A DNA stretch of 64,000 nucleotides from Sordaria brevicollis (Eukaryota > Ascomycota > Sordariomycetes > Sordariales > Sordariaceae). The stretch covers positions 3,720,001-3,784,000 of the forward strand of contig JAUTDP010000004.1 of assembly GCA_033439795.1 (NCBI GenBank). Direction: 5' to 3'. The first letter of the stretch is position 1; every line of letters starts with the position of its first letter. A model generated the notes under the pieces. That model worked only from the letters and a program-made list of their open reading frames with translations, had not been told where the DNA came from and did not search any database. The position numbers and the translations under genes were made by a program. Below, piece by piece: positions 49,949 through 64,000 of the stretch.

Positions 49949-50191
49949 TGTGAAGGGAAGGAGGGAACAGGTCGAAACGAGCCACGATTCGATATTAAAT
50001 CGATCGTAGACTTACCTTCTCCTTTAGGTATTATAAGAGTCGGGTTAGGGACGACCCGAATCGATTCCTATATATAAGTAGATAGCCGAGAAATCGAGCT
50101 TCGATTCGATTTTTCTCCTAAATTAATCATTATATTCTATAATCATCCAATTTATTAAAGATTTCATATTATAAATTTATACTATTTAATA
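49949..50191 (+). repeat. Left (5') LTR of the 11.3-kb gypsy element
   Basis: 243 bp, gap-free partner of 61038-61280. Begins TGTGAAGGGAAGG and contains the conserved block AGAGTCGGGTTAGGGACGAC followed by CCTATATATA, a possible TATA region. Confidence 0.88.
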
Positions 50192-53100
50192 AATAGTACC
50201 TAATAATAACTTTGGCTATTAATATTCTTCTTTTCTTTTAGAAATTTCGTAACGGATAACTTAACCCGAAGAATCTTTTAACGCTTTAATTTAACCCCGC
50301 TTCGTATTATTATTATTTTTTATCCTATTTTATTAACTATTAATATTTATATTCGACCCTAAAAACCTTATAATCCAACGGGACCTTCAGTATATATCGG
50401 ACTTCGTTTATACGAATCCAATAACGCTATAATACTAAATCGCGTTAAATAATTTAAAAAGACGATTTAAAGCGGTTATCGACTCTTTACCGCAATTTTT
50501 AAATACCGAATTAATATTATTAATATCGATTCGAACTATAAAACGGTTAATAATACTACCTTTATATTTAACTTATTAAAGTTTAGATTATTATATCCTT
50601 AAAAGCCTTTTTAAATAAACCGTTAAATTTATTTAAAACGATTAATCCCCTATTATATTTCCTTAAGTCGAATAATTTATCCTATTTACGCCCAATATTT
50701 AAAATTCTCTTAATTAATTCGATAATTAAAACGATTTATTTTCCTAAAATAATAACGACGGTATAGAATTTAATTATAAGTTTAGTAATTACCCTATTTT
50801 CTTTTATTACGATATTTCGGAGTTTAAATATATATAAAATTAAATATTATATATAAAATACGTAATTATTATAAATTTATAATATTTACTTATATTAAAT
50901 TCCGGTTTATATTACTTTTATAATTTATTACTTTCCTTAAATAAAATAAACGTTTCCGCCCTTAAAAGCGAAATAAATACTAATTTAAAAATTAATAAGG
51001 ACGACCCTTATACCGTTTTAAATAATAAATCCGCACCTAATTTACTATAAATAATTAAAGTTTAATTAAAGAAATATCGAACTTCGTTTCTTTTAGGAGT
51101 TCGACGTTTTTTTACCGACGTTAATTATTAAATTAAAACCCGAACCGAATTAGAGAAATATTAAATTTCGTCTCCTATAAAAAATTATCGTCTTTTTACC
51201 GATATTAATTTTTAAATTAACGCCTAACCCGAATCGGAGAAGTATTTAACCTCGTTTCTTATAGGAATTCGATATTATTCTATTATAATTAATCGTAAGA
51301 TTAATATTAAACCCGAATTTAAAATCCGGCCCAAACCGGAAAAGTATAATTAAATTACCGCCGTCGTTAATATTTTGAATATTAAAATCCGCCCCGAAGT
51401 AAAAAGATATTAATATATCGAATTTAAATTCGTCCTTAACGTAATTTTTAAATTAAAAGATATTTATTATCCGTAATTGCTTAATTTTATTAAATTGTAA
51501 ATTAAATACTAAAACGAAATACGTTATATAATAATATAAGAAATTTAATCCTTAATATACTTATTTCGGGAACCCTCCTATACGCTATAATTATTATTAA
51601 TATATACCCTATTTCGAATTAATATAAATAATAAAAAACTTTTAAACGCCCTTAATATACCGATTATAATACAATTTAATTTAAACCCGTAAGGGGCATT
51701 TATTTAATTTTTTATATTAATAGAAAATTTTTAAAATTATATAGAAGACTTTAAGGCCTATTACAAACTACTACTAATTTAAAATAATTTATCTCTTATA
51801 TAAATTAATACCCTTTCCCCTCTTTTACCGGTTTAAACTAATAATTATATATAATAAGAACCCTAATCGCTAAATTCTCCCTCATCCTAAAAGGATTAAA
51901 TTACTAATTCGCTCGGCCTAAATTTAATTGAAAAATTTTATTAAAAAAGTAATTTTAGAAATAAGCCGATAGAAAATACTAATTTAAATTTTCGAGTAAT
52001 TATAAAATCGGTTATAAATAATAAGGACGCTATTTAATACCGAAATTAATTCGTTATAAGGTTACTCTTCCTTCAAAATAATTTTCGTTTTTAATTTAGG
52101 TTTTATAAAATAGAGCTTAATAAGTCGAAAAGTAAAAATAAAGAAGGAATTAACGTAATAAGGAATTTAGAAAAAAGAACGAAAAATTAATATAAAATTA
52201 CTTTTACCCCATCCCTACCTTATTAAATTAATAAAAAAAGGGAGAAAATTTTATTCCGATTTTGTAACCTTTTTCGAAATTTTTTTCCTCTTTTAATTAA
52301 TTCGATATATTCTCTTAATAACTATTCGCCGGATATAACGTTAAAAATTTCTTATAATAACTATTAATAATTAATTTAAAACTTATTAAACGTTTTAATT
52401 AAATTGAATTAATTACAGTTTTAAATATTTTAAAAACCGTTATTAAATTTAATAATTTTCTTATCGAAAATAATTAATTAAATCCCTAAATTCGTAAAAT
52501 TTTTAATTAATATTATTTAAATTATATTTAAACGAGATATAAAATAACCTAATTCGGATTTCGACCTTAAAATAGGATTTTTTAACCCTATATCCTAAAT
52601 AAACCCCTATAACTAAAATAGCGGTAATTCCTAATCTTAAAGACGCGGCTAAATTTAAAATTAAAATTAAAAAGAGGATTAATCTTAAAATTAATTTACC
52701 AATTAAAGCTAGAATAAAAATTAATAAAATTAATTCGGCGGAACCGAATTCATTATTATAATTTAAATTATAATAATAATAACCGCTAATAATAATATCT
52801 AAACCCTAAACTAAATCGCTACCGAATTCACTACTAATTTTAATAACGCTTTTAACTATAATAATCCTAACGGAAATTTTTAAAGATAGAAAATTAAATA
52901 AACCGGTTTTTTCTACCCTAATATATTTAAATTTAAATATTAAAGCTATAAATACTATACGTATAAAGGGGATATTTATTATAAATCGGTCTATTTATTC
53001 TTCGAATCTATTATATTAAACGTTATAACTTCGGCCCGTATTAAATATTTACGCCTTAATTTCAATAAATTATTCTATAAAATAATTAAAATTTAATAAA

Positions 53101-55539
53101 TAACCTAATTAAATCCTTAGTAGCGAATAATTTATAAAATCGATTTAAATACCTAGAAGGCCGCTTTAATCGTCCACTTTAAACCGATAAAAAATTAAAT
53201 CTTAATTAAATTTAATTCTATTAAATATTCGTATAAAGATTATATTATTAATAAATTAATTTATATTATAATTTTCCAAATCCTATATTAAAGCCGCGAA
53301 TTTAAAAATAACGACGCTTTTAATATTAATTCCCGTATTTAATTCGCTATTTACTTTAGCCTATATTAATTAATTTAGGAACCGTCCTATAATATATCGA
53401 CCGATAATTTTATTAAATACGTCGAATAGAAAGCCGAAATTTATCGATTTAATTTAATTAATAATTTCGGCGGTTATAATACCGACTTTAACGCTCGTTT
53501 TATAAAAGCCGAATTAGAAAGAAAATTCACCTCATTCGAAAATATTCGTTTAATTCTACCCGCCCCCAAAATTTAATATTTATTTATTAACGGTTCCTAT
53601 TACATTATAGCCGAATTAAATTATTAATAAACCGCTTTAACCCCTATAAATACTACTATATATAATCGCGGCCTAAATTACCCGCCCCGTAATTTAAACC
53701 GCCGTTTTAATCATTAAAATAAATAAAAATAGGATTTTACTAACGAATCCGACCGTTAAAAAGCCCGTAATAAAAGTAAACTTTAAAAAGAAGGAAATAG
53801 GAAATTATTTTAAATTCGCCACTTATATAAACGTTTCTACCGCTATTAAATTAAACCCGGCGTACGCTATTCCAACGGTACTTTCTTAATTAATAAAGAA
53901 CGTAAAATAATTATTAATATAAATAACGAATCTAACGAAGAAATCTATTAATTTTGTATTTAAAATTTTAAGGAATATAATTATTATTTTAATTTTAATA
54001 AAGAAGAAGCCTTTATATTTATTAACGCCGGCGTTACATTTACGTTTTATTATATAATTAATAAATATAATTAATCTTTAATTTATTTTATACTTCCCGG
54101 TAATTTAAAATAAATTACGTATAAAAAATACTATTAATAATTTAAAATTTATCGCTATATACTCTAATATACTTTAAATAATAATTATTATAGCCCTAAA
54201 TTAAAATTATAATTTACTTAACCGAACGCCACCGCTATAATAATAATAAGCCTTAAATTAATCGGCTTTAACCTCTTTATAATTAACGTTAAGCTAATAC
54301 CCCTTAAAATTGAAGGAACGTTATATATTTTCCTTTAAATTATAATCTAATTTACCGAATTCGGCCCCAAATATATAATTTATATTAATATAAATTACTC
54401 TAATATCCTTATCGACTAAAATTTCCTTTAAAAAAGCGTTAACGTCGAATTCGATAATTTAATCGAAAAGAATTTCGATATTATAGGGGGTAATATAATT
54501 CTAAAATAGTAAATAAATTTCGACTTATTTATAATAGGAATAATAAACGGTAAAATAATTCGAATTAAATTCCGTATTAAAGTTTAAATTATTAATAAAC
54601 TCCTAATTAAATTTTTATTCAGTACGTCTTAAACCGTCCCGAACGTAATTTTAATCGATTTTAAATTTAATATAATAAAAATCGATTCGTATCGTAATAT
54701 AATTATTAAGACTTATAATAGAGTAAAGTTAATTACCCGTAAGGTTATAATTAATTATAATATAATAATTCTATTATATTATAAAATACGAATACCCGTA
54801 AACTATATTTATTTTAATACTATTATATTAATTAATATATTAAAGGATTTTATATTCGTATTTTAAAATAAATATATCCGTAATTATATCCTCAACGTAA
54901 ATATAACTAAATTTATTTTAATAATAAACCCGAATTTAACCCCGATATAATTTTATAAAAATTAGTAATTCGGAACGATTTGGGATATTAATTTTAATAA
55001 ATATAAATCGATTTCTTTCGACTAAACCTAAATTATATTAACCGTCGTAAATAAAGAAATTAAAAAGGAATTTAATTATATAAAGGAGTTAAAGAGAATA
55101 ACCCTTATACCGGATTTAAAAATTAATAAAACGGTAAAAAAAATTACTAAATTAATTCCCGAAAATAAACCCTTAATAAAGGATAATTCGTTCTACTTAA
55201 TAAAGTAAACCTAAATTAAAACTCCGTCCTTAAAAATCGGTAAAATCGAGAATATCCCCGAAATTAAATTTAATTTTAGTATTATAATTTATATAAAGGA
55301 CTTAGCCTTTACTAAAAAAATCAAAGTAATAATTAATAAATATAACGTTTATAATAATACCAATATTATTATTATCGATAAAAACGAAATATTATATATT
55401 AATTTAATCGACGACTAATACCGTAAGAAGGTCGCGTCTCGCCTATATTAATTTAATTTAAAGGATATAGAAATCCTAAATAAAACGCTTAATAAAATAT
55501 ATAAAAACGGAAAACTAAAATAAATAAAATATCCTACCC

Positions 55540-57650
55540 CTTTCAAATACCCTTATTTCGTAATTTAAAAGACGGTAAATAGTAAACGTAAAACGAAAAT
55601 CGTTATCGATTAACAACCTATTAATAAGATTATTATTAGCGATTCCTACCCTCTACCGATTTAAAATTCTATTATTACCTATATATAAAATAAACGCTTT
55701 ATTAATATTTTCGATAATTTAACCTTTTTCCACCAATTCCCCGTTTATCCCTACTATTATAATAAAATAATTTTAATTAACTTTAAAAGTTTAGAAAGGT
55801 TAAATATCGCCTTAATAAATTATAAAAATTTACCGTCTTACGTTTAAAAATTTATAAATAAGCAATTTTATTCTTATTAAATTTTTATAATAATTTATAT
55901 TAACGATATTATCGTTTTTAATAATATAATTAAAAAATATTTTATTTATATCGAAATAATCTTAAAGTTATTTAAAAAAATTAATTTAAATATTATAATA
56001 AAGAAATTATTCGTAACCTACCTATTAATTCGTCTTTTAGGCTATAAAATATTAATATTCGGCCTAATAATAACCGAAGATTGAATTACCGTAATTCGGA
56101 ATATTAAAATACTTACCGACTTAATTAACTTTGAACATTATATCAATATCGGCAATTTCTTTAAAAAATTCGTACCTTAATTTACCTAAAAAGTAAGACC
56201 GCTTAAAGACTGCAAAACCGTATTCATAACGTAAATTAAAACGGAGAAGAGGATACTAAAGAATAAAAATTAACCCGTCCGCTAAAAATTCACGAAAACG
56301 GTTACTTTTAAACTTATTTAATAAGAAAAAAAAGCCTTTAAAATTTTATAAAATTAATTCTATAAAGAATAAATCCTTTTTTATTACTATTTAAACCGTT
56401 AAACGTTTTATAAAATTAATATATTATTCGAATTTAATTTCGGCCTAATTATCTTCTATTTAAAAAATAATTCCTAGGACGGTAAATCTTTCCTTATTAT
56501 AAATATTAAACTAATTATATTTTATAATAAGCGGCTTTCGAACGTTAAGAAGCGGTATTAGCCTATAAAACTCGGAATTGCCTACCTCGTATAAATTTAT
56601 AAAATAATAAAATAAATTATTCAATTATATTATAAATTAATAATTATTTTTACCGATTATAAAATAACTGCTAATATCGTCCGTTAAATTACTTTAAAAA
56701 TAATAAATTTAATTAAATTTAATCCGAAATTAATTATAGCTTTAATTTACCTATCCTAATTCGATTTCGATATATAATATGTCTTTAATAAAATTAACGT
56801 AATTTTAAATACCCTATTCCGGCTATTATTTAAAATACCCTACCCTAACTTAAAAGTTAACGAATTAAATAATATATAGAAAAATTCTATATATTTAATC
56901 TATATCTAAATAATAGACGAAATTAAAGCGGATTTCGTTAAAGGTTATATAAAAGACGTTTACTACTCCCGGGTTATAGAAAAATTAAAATTCTACGTCG
57001 AAAGAAGCGTATATTATAACTTCCTTAAAAATTAATACTTTAAATATTAATTTTCTAAGGATAGCCTATTATATTATAAAACGTATAACGGCGTAATTCG
57101 ATTATATATACTATATAATTATTTTAAATCGATTTTTAAAGTAGCCTATAATAATAAATATTATTTCAACCCATCCCGAATAGCGAAAAAATTAAAAGGT
57201 TTATCGATTTTATAGCTATTATATTAATTTAGGACGTATATTTCCTACTACCCCAAATATAACGAATTAAAAATAGATCGCAAAATAATTCCCGGTTAAT
57301 TTTAGCCTATAATCCTTAAATTAATTTTATATTATATAATTTATATCGATTTTATAATAGGCCTACTTAAATAACCCTACGCATCGACGATATAAGGAAG
57401 AAAAAATTTCGATTCGTTTATAACGATTATTTATACTTTTAATAAGAAGATTATCCTAATTTTAAGGAAAATAATTTATTTAACGAAGGATTAAATAAAA
57501 AAATTCGTAATAATATTATTATTTTACAATTAAGGCCTATTCCGTATAATAATTAACGATCGAAATTCAAAATTCCTATTTAAAGCCTAAAAAATTATAT
57601 TCGATAAATTAGGTTATAAATTAATATATATTATAATATAATACTCCTAA
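55540..57650 (+). pseudogene. Decayed gypsy RT and integrase of the 11.3-kb element
   Basis: Plus-strand remnants: KRKTKIVIDQQPIN..SYPLP at about 55580-55660 (RT block with an intact Asp), YINDIIVF at about 55891-55920 (active box YxDD, one Asp now Asn), and an integrase stretch around 57550-57610 resembling the DxxxxF core. The RT-then-integrase order identifies Ty3/gypsy. Confidence 0.7.
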
Positions 57651-60600
57651 ATTAATAAAAAAAACGAAAAGAGAAATTAAAAAATAAAATTCGCTATTAA
57701 ATACTATACTACTAAAAACTTTAATATATTTTAACCTAATATTTTATTAACGCTCTAATACAATATAAATAATTCTTTATCTACTCTATTAAATTTAATC
57801 CCAAACGAATTAATATTCAGTTTTAAACTTAATATTACTTTAAATTTTATTAAATTATAAAATTTAAAAGATTATAACCTTAAAACAATATAAAAATTAT
57901 ATAATTAAAAAATTAATAACGCTTTAAATTAGGCCGCTATAAAATATAAATTCCTATATAATAAATTATATTAGCCTTTATCCTTTAAAATCGGAAATAA
58001 AATAATAATCCAATTTTACAAAGGGTATAACCCCGTAAGCGAACTTTTACGAAACTTTAATTAATAGCGAATCGGCCCTTTTAAAATAATATATAAAATT
58101 AATAATTTAATTTACGAATTCAATATACCGAAAATATAGAGGATTTATAAAATAATTTCCCTAATACACCTTCGCGAATACCTTAAAAGCGAAAACCTAT
58201 TCGGCAAAAAGGGGAATAATAAACCGGATCGCGTATTTATCGAAAAAGATAATAACTAATTCTACTCTTACGAAATAGAATAATTATTAAAACGGCGAAT
58301 AATTTAAATAAAGAATAAACTATATATTAATTATAAAGTAAAATAAAAAGGCTATAATTATAAATTAAATATTTAGGAGCCTTATAATATAATTAGGAAA
58401 AGAAGCTTTATAAAAAATAACTGGCAATTAATTAAAAAATATAAAACGCGGCTCCCTATTTAATTTAACGAATTAAAAAAACTCAAAGAACCGGACTTAA
58501 CCGTATTAATTTATAATATCTAAATAATATACTACTTAAAAAGGAAATTAAACGTACCTTCCTTCCCTAAATTCGATTCGTCCTAAACTAATAAAGTAAT
58601 TAAATATTAATTATTTACTATATATAAATTATAATGCAATTTACCCTATAATATTTAACGTATATAAATTAACCTTCGGCTAAATTTCTTCCTATCTTTA
58701 AATATTTTAACTAAACTATACAATTAAAACAAACCTATAATCCAAAACCAATTATTATAATAATTACCGTAAACGATTTAATTATACCGAATTAAAATAA
58801 ACCGGTACGTACGCGCCGCTTTACTACTTATATATATAACGGTAATCCTATTATTTCCAACTTTCCTATTTCCAATATTATAAAAGTAATCTGTAAAATA
58901 TAAAATTAAAAAAGCTAACGCGTCTTAAATTAAACTAATTATATTCTAAATAAACCGAATTAAAATTCGAACGTCTTTAAACGCCTATAATTTAATTAAA
59001 ATAAAATTTTTTATAACTTTTATAATAATAATAGAAAATAAACCGAAGCAATTTTAATTATTTATATAATTAATAATTTTCAAATCTTATAAACGAAATA
59101 TTATAAAGAAATTATTAAATTCTTAAACGCAATTAAAAATAGAGCTTACTCTATAAAAATTATAAAAGACTTACTTTATAAGCCGAATATCGTTACCTAA
59201 ATTATAATAACCGTAATATATTAAATTATAAAATCGCCTAAATCCTTCCACAAATAGAATAAACGGAATAAAAAAACCGGTATAGAAATTTATAAAATAC
59301 CTTTCTACGTATATTAATATAAAACGAACCTTAAATTAACTTAATACGAATAAAATACTAAAATATCCAAAAATTATAAATAATACGCCAAACTTCTTCT
59401 AAATTTCGTCTTAAAAAAATATATTTAAATATATTAATTCGATATTAATCTCGATACCGATATTATTACTAAAAAGAATATAAATAATAAAACTTTTACT
59501 ATTATATAAAAATACCTTACCCGCTAAAACTCCGAATTCTAAATTAAATAAAACGCTTATAAAGAAAATATTAATAAATTTAAAAATTAAATAAAAAAAA
59601 ATATAGCCCCGGCTAAATTCGACGAAACTATTTCTAATACCGATTTAAAGGCCGAATTCGAAAGAATTTAAACCAATATACACCACACCGAACTTAAATT
59701 GACATTTACTATAGAGGGATTAACCCCCGCTAAATAGTCTTAAATCGGCGCGTTCGAAAAATTAAATTTACTTTCAAATAATAAATTATAAATCGCCTTA
59801 ATTAAATAACCTATTATCCTATATAATATCGTCTTCGGTAATTCGTCGCTTAATAATATTACTAATAAACCCATCAATATAATTAAACCTAACCTAATTC
59901 TTTAAATTAGTAAAATTACTCTTTCAAATACCTTAACGATATTAGGAATTAAAATCCCTAATATTTTTAATATTATAAATTATATCGAGCCTAAAAATTT
60001 TACCGCCCTTCCGACTTAAATTATTATACCTACCTAAAATACTTCGATTAAATCGATTAATTTCGCTAAAATTTTTACTACCAATTATATAATTAAAAAA
60101 AAATAATCCATTTCCAACTTTAACCCTAAAATCTTTAAACGGTTTAAATCCTCCTTAATTATAAATTCGTTTTCCGAAGTAAATTCGTCGCTGAATTTTA
60201 AATTTAATTAAAATTCAAATACAAATATAATCGATATTAATAACCGTTTTATTCGTAATAAAAAAATTTCTAATATAAATATTACCCTAATTATAAATAA
60301 ATTTTCTAATATAATTATAATTAACCGAATTATTTCAACCCTATAATATATCTTTTTCGGTCGTAATTATACCGGAATTTAACTTCTACCTAAATTAATT
60401 ATAAATATAACCCCGAACTACGACTAAAAAGCGTTCGACAAATTAATTAAACGGATTAAATATTTCGAAGAATAAAATAAAAATTAATAAAAAGAAATTA
60501 ATTACTTTAAAAATAACGCTAAAAGGTAAAAGTAAATATTTAAACTAATATTAATAAATTACTTATATTTTAATAATTATAAGTAAACTGATAAATATTA

Positions 60601-61037
60601 CCAAACTATTTAAAATATAACGAAGGACTATACCCTTAGAGGACTATATAATTTAATTAAATAATACTCTTACGCCGACCTAATCTATATTTAAATTAAC
60701 CTTAAAATAATCGTAATCGATAACTACCTTTAAATTTAAAATATTAATAATAATAAATAAAACGTTTACGACGTTTATAATCGCAATAATAAAGCATTCG
60801 TATATATCGCCAATAACCTATTCGCTAATTAAAAATTTAAAATTTATAAAAATAATATATATAATAACGTTAACGAAATCGTCGTATAAATTACTAAGTA
60901 TAATATCGAAGAAATAAATAATTAAATCGGCCTGTAAAAAATAAATAATATAAAACTCAAAATTTAGGTAAATAAATAATAAGGGCATATACTTAAACGA
61001 ATTACCAAAACGGTAGTAAATTAATGTAAAAAGCAAT

Positions 61038-61280
61038 TATAAAGGGAAGGAAAGAATAAATTGAAACGAATTACGATTCGATATTAAATCGGTCGTAGAT
61101 TTACTTTCTCCTTTAAATATTATAAGAGTCGGGTTAGGGACGACCCGAATCGACTCCTATATATAAATAGATAGCCGAAAGGTCGAGCCTCGACTCGATC
61201 TCTCTCCTAAATTAATTATCGTATTCTATAATCATCCAGTTCATTAAGGACTTTACGTTGTGAGCTTGTGCCATCTAACA
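61038..61280 (+). repeat. Right (3') LTR of the 11.3-kb gypsy element
   Basis: 243-bp partner of 49949-50191. The last 40 bp (CTTTACGTTGTGAGCTTGTG then CCATCTAACA) retain CA and TG, while the left copy is mutated there. Confidence 0.88.
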
Positions 61281-64000
61281 GGTAGGAAGAAGGTTCGATT
61301 AGGTAGTTTAGTTGGTCTGGTTTTGAGTCTGAATTTCGAAAGGTTAACTCTCGAGAGGTAGAGTCTCGTTAGTAGTCATATTTAGTCTCTTCTATAGAAC
61401 CTCCGTCCACGGCGCTTAGCGGACCCACCCCACAAAATGTGGGTCTCCTCTCCTCGAATTTTAATAAGAAGAGGTCTATTACCGTTTTACGCAAAATGGC
61501 CGTCGGCTATCAAAATATATACGAATATTCTCAATTCCCGCAATATATTTATTAAATATTTACTATTATTTTACCCACTATACATTTTTTTAATTCCTAA
61601 CTATTATAATAAATATAACGCTAATAAAATCTTCTAATTTATCTTTTTTTTTTTTTTCCTTTATTTAATATTCATTATTTTTCGTTCCCTAGGGGGTAAC
61701 CCCCGTTAATTACATTTACTTACTCTTAAAAAAGGGGTATAGTATTTTTACGAATCCTTATCCAAATACTCTAAAAATTTCCAAATATTATTATAAATAT
61801 AAATCTTACCTTCGACGAAATTTTAAAGTTTATAGAATTATTCGAATTTAGCTAATTTCTTACTATTTTACTTATACTATTTCTTAATATTTAAATATAT
61901 ATTACAATTATTATATAATATATAGCTTTAAACGAATATATATAATATTAAACCCGCTTTATTCGTATTATAATCCGGATTCTTTTAAATCCGCTTAATT
62001 ATTTTAATTCTAATCGGTAAATACGCGAACTTCGGCCTAAATAAATTAAATATATTCGGCGTATTATTTATTAATATAATAATATTATTCTTATTACTAT
62101 AATTAATTTTAATAAAAGTATTATATTCTAAATTATATTTATTATCCTTCTTACTAAAATTATACTTTAAATTATCCCTCTTAATTATTTTAAATAAGAG
62201 TAACGGGATATTATTATTAAATATCCTAATACTAATCCTCTTTTAATAGACTAAAATCTCTATAAAATAAATATTTTATCTATTCGAAATTTAAATTATT
62301 TATTAATTAATTTAAAACGATATATTTTAAAATAATATACATTTAAGCGAATTTATTTATATCCTCTTTAAACCCGAATAAATATTATATTATCGGTTTT
62401 TTAAATTCCTCCGCGAATATAAATTTGCATTTAAAATTATATTTATTACTATTAACGAACTTTATACGGTTTATTAATAATATAAATTTTATTTATACTT
62501 TTCCGATCTTTTTTAATTACGGTAAATTCTATCCCTTTTTATTCTTTAGTTCGGATATATAATAATATTAATTAAAATATCCGAAATATATATTCGAAAG
62601 TACGTAAACTTTTATTTATTCGGATAATTTATAATATCCCTCTAAATTATTAGAGTATTTATCGATTATCCCGAAATTACGTTTATTTTTAATTCTATCC
62701 TTAAGAACGAAATATAAAATTTCGAACGGCTAAAATTCCTCCTCATTCTTATATTTAAAAATATATTAAAAATTATTATTTATATTAATAATAAGGATTT
62801 TATTAATAAAATAAGGAAGTATTTAATCGAAGTATTTATTAAACGTAATCTACGAAATTAAATAAATACGCCCCTAATTATTTAAATCTATTATTTATAT
62901 ATCCGTTTACTTAATTAAAATCGTTTTTACTAATAATTTATTATACTAAATTCGTAATACCGGATCGTTATATTTATAATAATATTAAGAATAAGTATAA
63001 ATATATTTAACGTATAACGTATCGTATAATATAATTAAATTAAATTAAAAAATATCGCGGATTTATAATAGCGTTTCGGGTATACTATACGTATTCTTAA
63101 TAATATTTATAGTATTATATATTTTTTACTCCCTATTAGTATTTTAATTAATTCGGGACCGATTTCGCCCTATTATTTATACCCGCCCTATAATACGCCG
63201 AATTATTTTATATATACGAATTTAATTCGTCGTTTATATTAAACGACTTATTTAATTTTATATAATCCTAACCTTTAAACCGGATTCTAATTTCGTATTC
63301 GGTCGAAGATTTAATTTTTGGTATTTTTTTAATTTCGGGTCTCTATTTACGAAAGTAAATAAAATCGGAACGGGAGTAACGGGTTAAATTAATTAAAGAA
63401 GCCTTCGATATATATATTATTATTAACGCCCTTTATTTCCGCGAAGCTTTATTTAAAATTATATAATATAATATTAATTATTAAAAATACCCCCGTAGCG
63501 AATATTATAATATATATAATTATTTCCTCGGTCGAACGGAAGAATTACTATAAAGATTAAAAAAAAAATTCGGTATTCCTTCGTTTATAAATAAAGTGGG
63601 TATATTCTTTATTTATATATAAGGTTTTTTCGAATTATATATTTCGTTTACGTTTATAATTCTTAATATCGAATTTTAATTTCCCTATTTAATTATTATT
63701 TAACCCGAAATATATTAATAAATTATACGCTTTATAATTAATAACGTAATAGAATTTATACGTATTATCGCCGAATTAATAATTAATATATTAATATTAT
63801 AAAATTAAAAGTATTTTTAAATATATAATTCTAATCTTATCGCTAAATATATTAAAATACGTATAATTATCGTAGTAAATAATATTAAGCGTAAAATAAT
63901 ATTTATTATTAATATTATAAATAGCGGAAACGCCATTTCTTATATAAATATAAGTAAAAATTATATAAGAACGATTTTATATATTAATACGTCGCTAATT
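61281..64000. other. Unassigned sequence right of the gypsy element, mostly RIP-mutated
   Basis: 61281-61440 keeps normal dinucleotides and may be Harbinger end or unique DNA. From about 61450 CA and TG vanish again, so another repeat begins and runs off the window. The plus strand from about 63370 to 64000 has a long frame with protein-like character (for example TEELL*RLKKKFGIPSF), but no family was recognised. Confidence 0.4.
61422..61445. repeat. Short perfect inverted repeat at the edge of the unassigned repeat
   Basis: GACCCAC (61422-61428) and GTGGGTC (61439-61445) flank CCCACAAAAT. A tighter hairpin CCCAC-AAAAT-GTGGG also forms (61429-61443). It sits just where RIP resumes, so it may mark an element end. 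Confidence 0.55.

Larger units (their letters stand above)
49949..61280 (+). mobile_element. 11.3-kb Ty3/gypsy LTR retrotransposon, RIP-mutated
   Basis: 243-bp LTRs with TG..CA ends; 5-bp flanks AGTAG (49944-49948) and GGTAG (61281-61285) differ by one RIP-type G/A. Plus-strand pol remnants: RT about 55540-55930 and integrase about 57300-57650. All frames have RIP stops. Inserted next to the minisatellite of the Harbinger element. Sequence after the integrase (about 58300-61000) is long and unassigned. Confidence 0.82.

Noticed and set aside
1..64000. CRISPR arrays, prophage or bacterial operons
   Set aside because: The genes have spliceosomal introns and fungal domain types; repeats found are LTRs, a minisatellite and small tandem duplications, none with CRISPR spacing.
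1..64000. tRNA and rRNA genes
   Set aside because: Scanned by eye for A-box/B-box patterns such as GGTTCGAATCC in the genic parts; near matches (for example about 61291) lack a complete cloverleaf.

Overview
The window comes from a filamentous ascomycete (Pezizomycotina, probably Sordariomycetes; the class is inferred). The evidence is short spliceosomal introns (54-207 nt) with GTRNGY donors and CTRAY branch points, a GH18 chitinase carrying a fungal CBM1, a TRAPPC12 homologue, GPI-type cupredoxin proteins, and long AT-rich blocks in which CA and TG are almost absent while CG persists. That last pattern is the mark of repeat-induced point mutation (RIP).

Layout. (1) 1-4991: ordinary genic DNA with two convergent cupredoxin genes, a small GPI-type protein (950-1686, +) and a larger protein with two cupredoxin domains and a probable ferritin-like domain (2523-4776, -). 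(2) 4992-31610: one AT-rich block, read here as a single Tad1-type LINE (+ strand) flanked by a 20-bp target-site duplication (19/20 identical; 4972-4991 and 31611-31630) and ending in (TAA)6. Two LTR retrotransposons are nested in it. One is a 13.4-kb gypsy element on the - strand (6070-19485; 471-bp LTRs, shared 7-bp flank). The other is a 7.26-kb gypsy element on the - strand (23780-31034; 307-bp LTRs, perfect 5-bp duplication AGAAC). Removing both with one flank copy each leaves a LINE of 5,936 bp. (3) 31631-46891: a gene island with a SUR7/PalI-type membrane protein (+), TRAPPC12 (-), an uncharacterised multi-spanning membrane protein (+), a class III chitinase with CBM1 (+) and a secreted proline-rich repeat protein (+). 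(4) 46892-64000: a second RIP-mutated block. It starts with a PIF/Harbinger DNA transposon (TTA target site, in-frame DDE transposase remnant, convergent Myb/SANT-like gene remnant, 27-bp minisatellite). An 11.3-kb gypsy element (+; 243-bp LTRs) follows, then about 2.7 kb that I could not assign. The right end of this block lies outside the window or was not recognised.

Functional themes. Several genes of the islands encode surface or secreted products: copper-protein-like GPI proteins, an eisosome/plasma-membrane protein, chitin turnover and a proline-rich wall-type protein. TRAPPC12 acts in vesicle tethering. The LINE landed 215 bp upstream of the ATG of the double-cupredoxin gene, so that gene's original upstream DNA, once a divergent promoter of about 1.4 kb shared with the SUR7-like gene, now lies 26.6 kb away.

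Limits. Splice sites were called by eye from consensus, frame and family resemblance. Transposon domains were read through RIP stop codons, so coordinates inside the AT-rich blocks are approximate except for LTR ends and target-site duplications.
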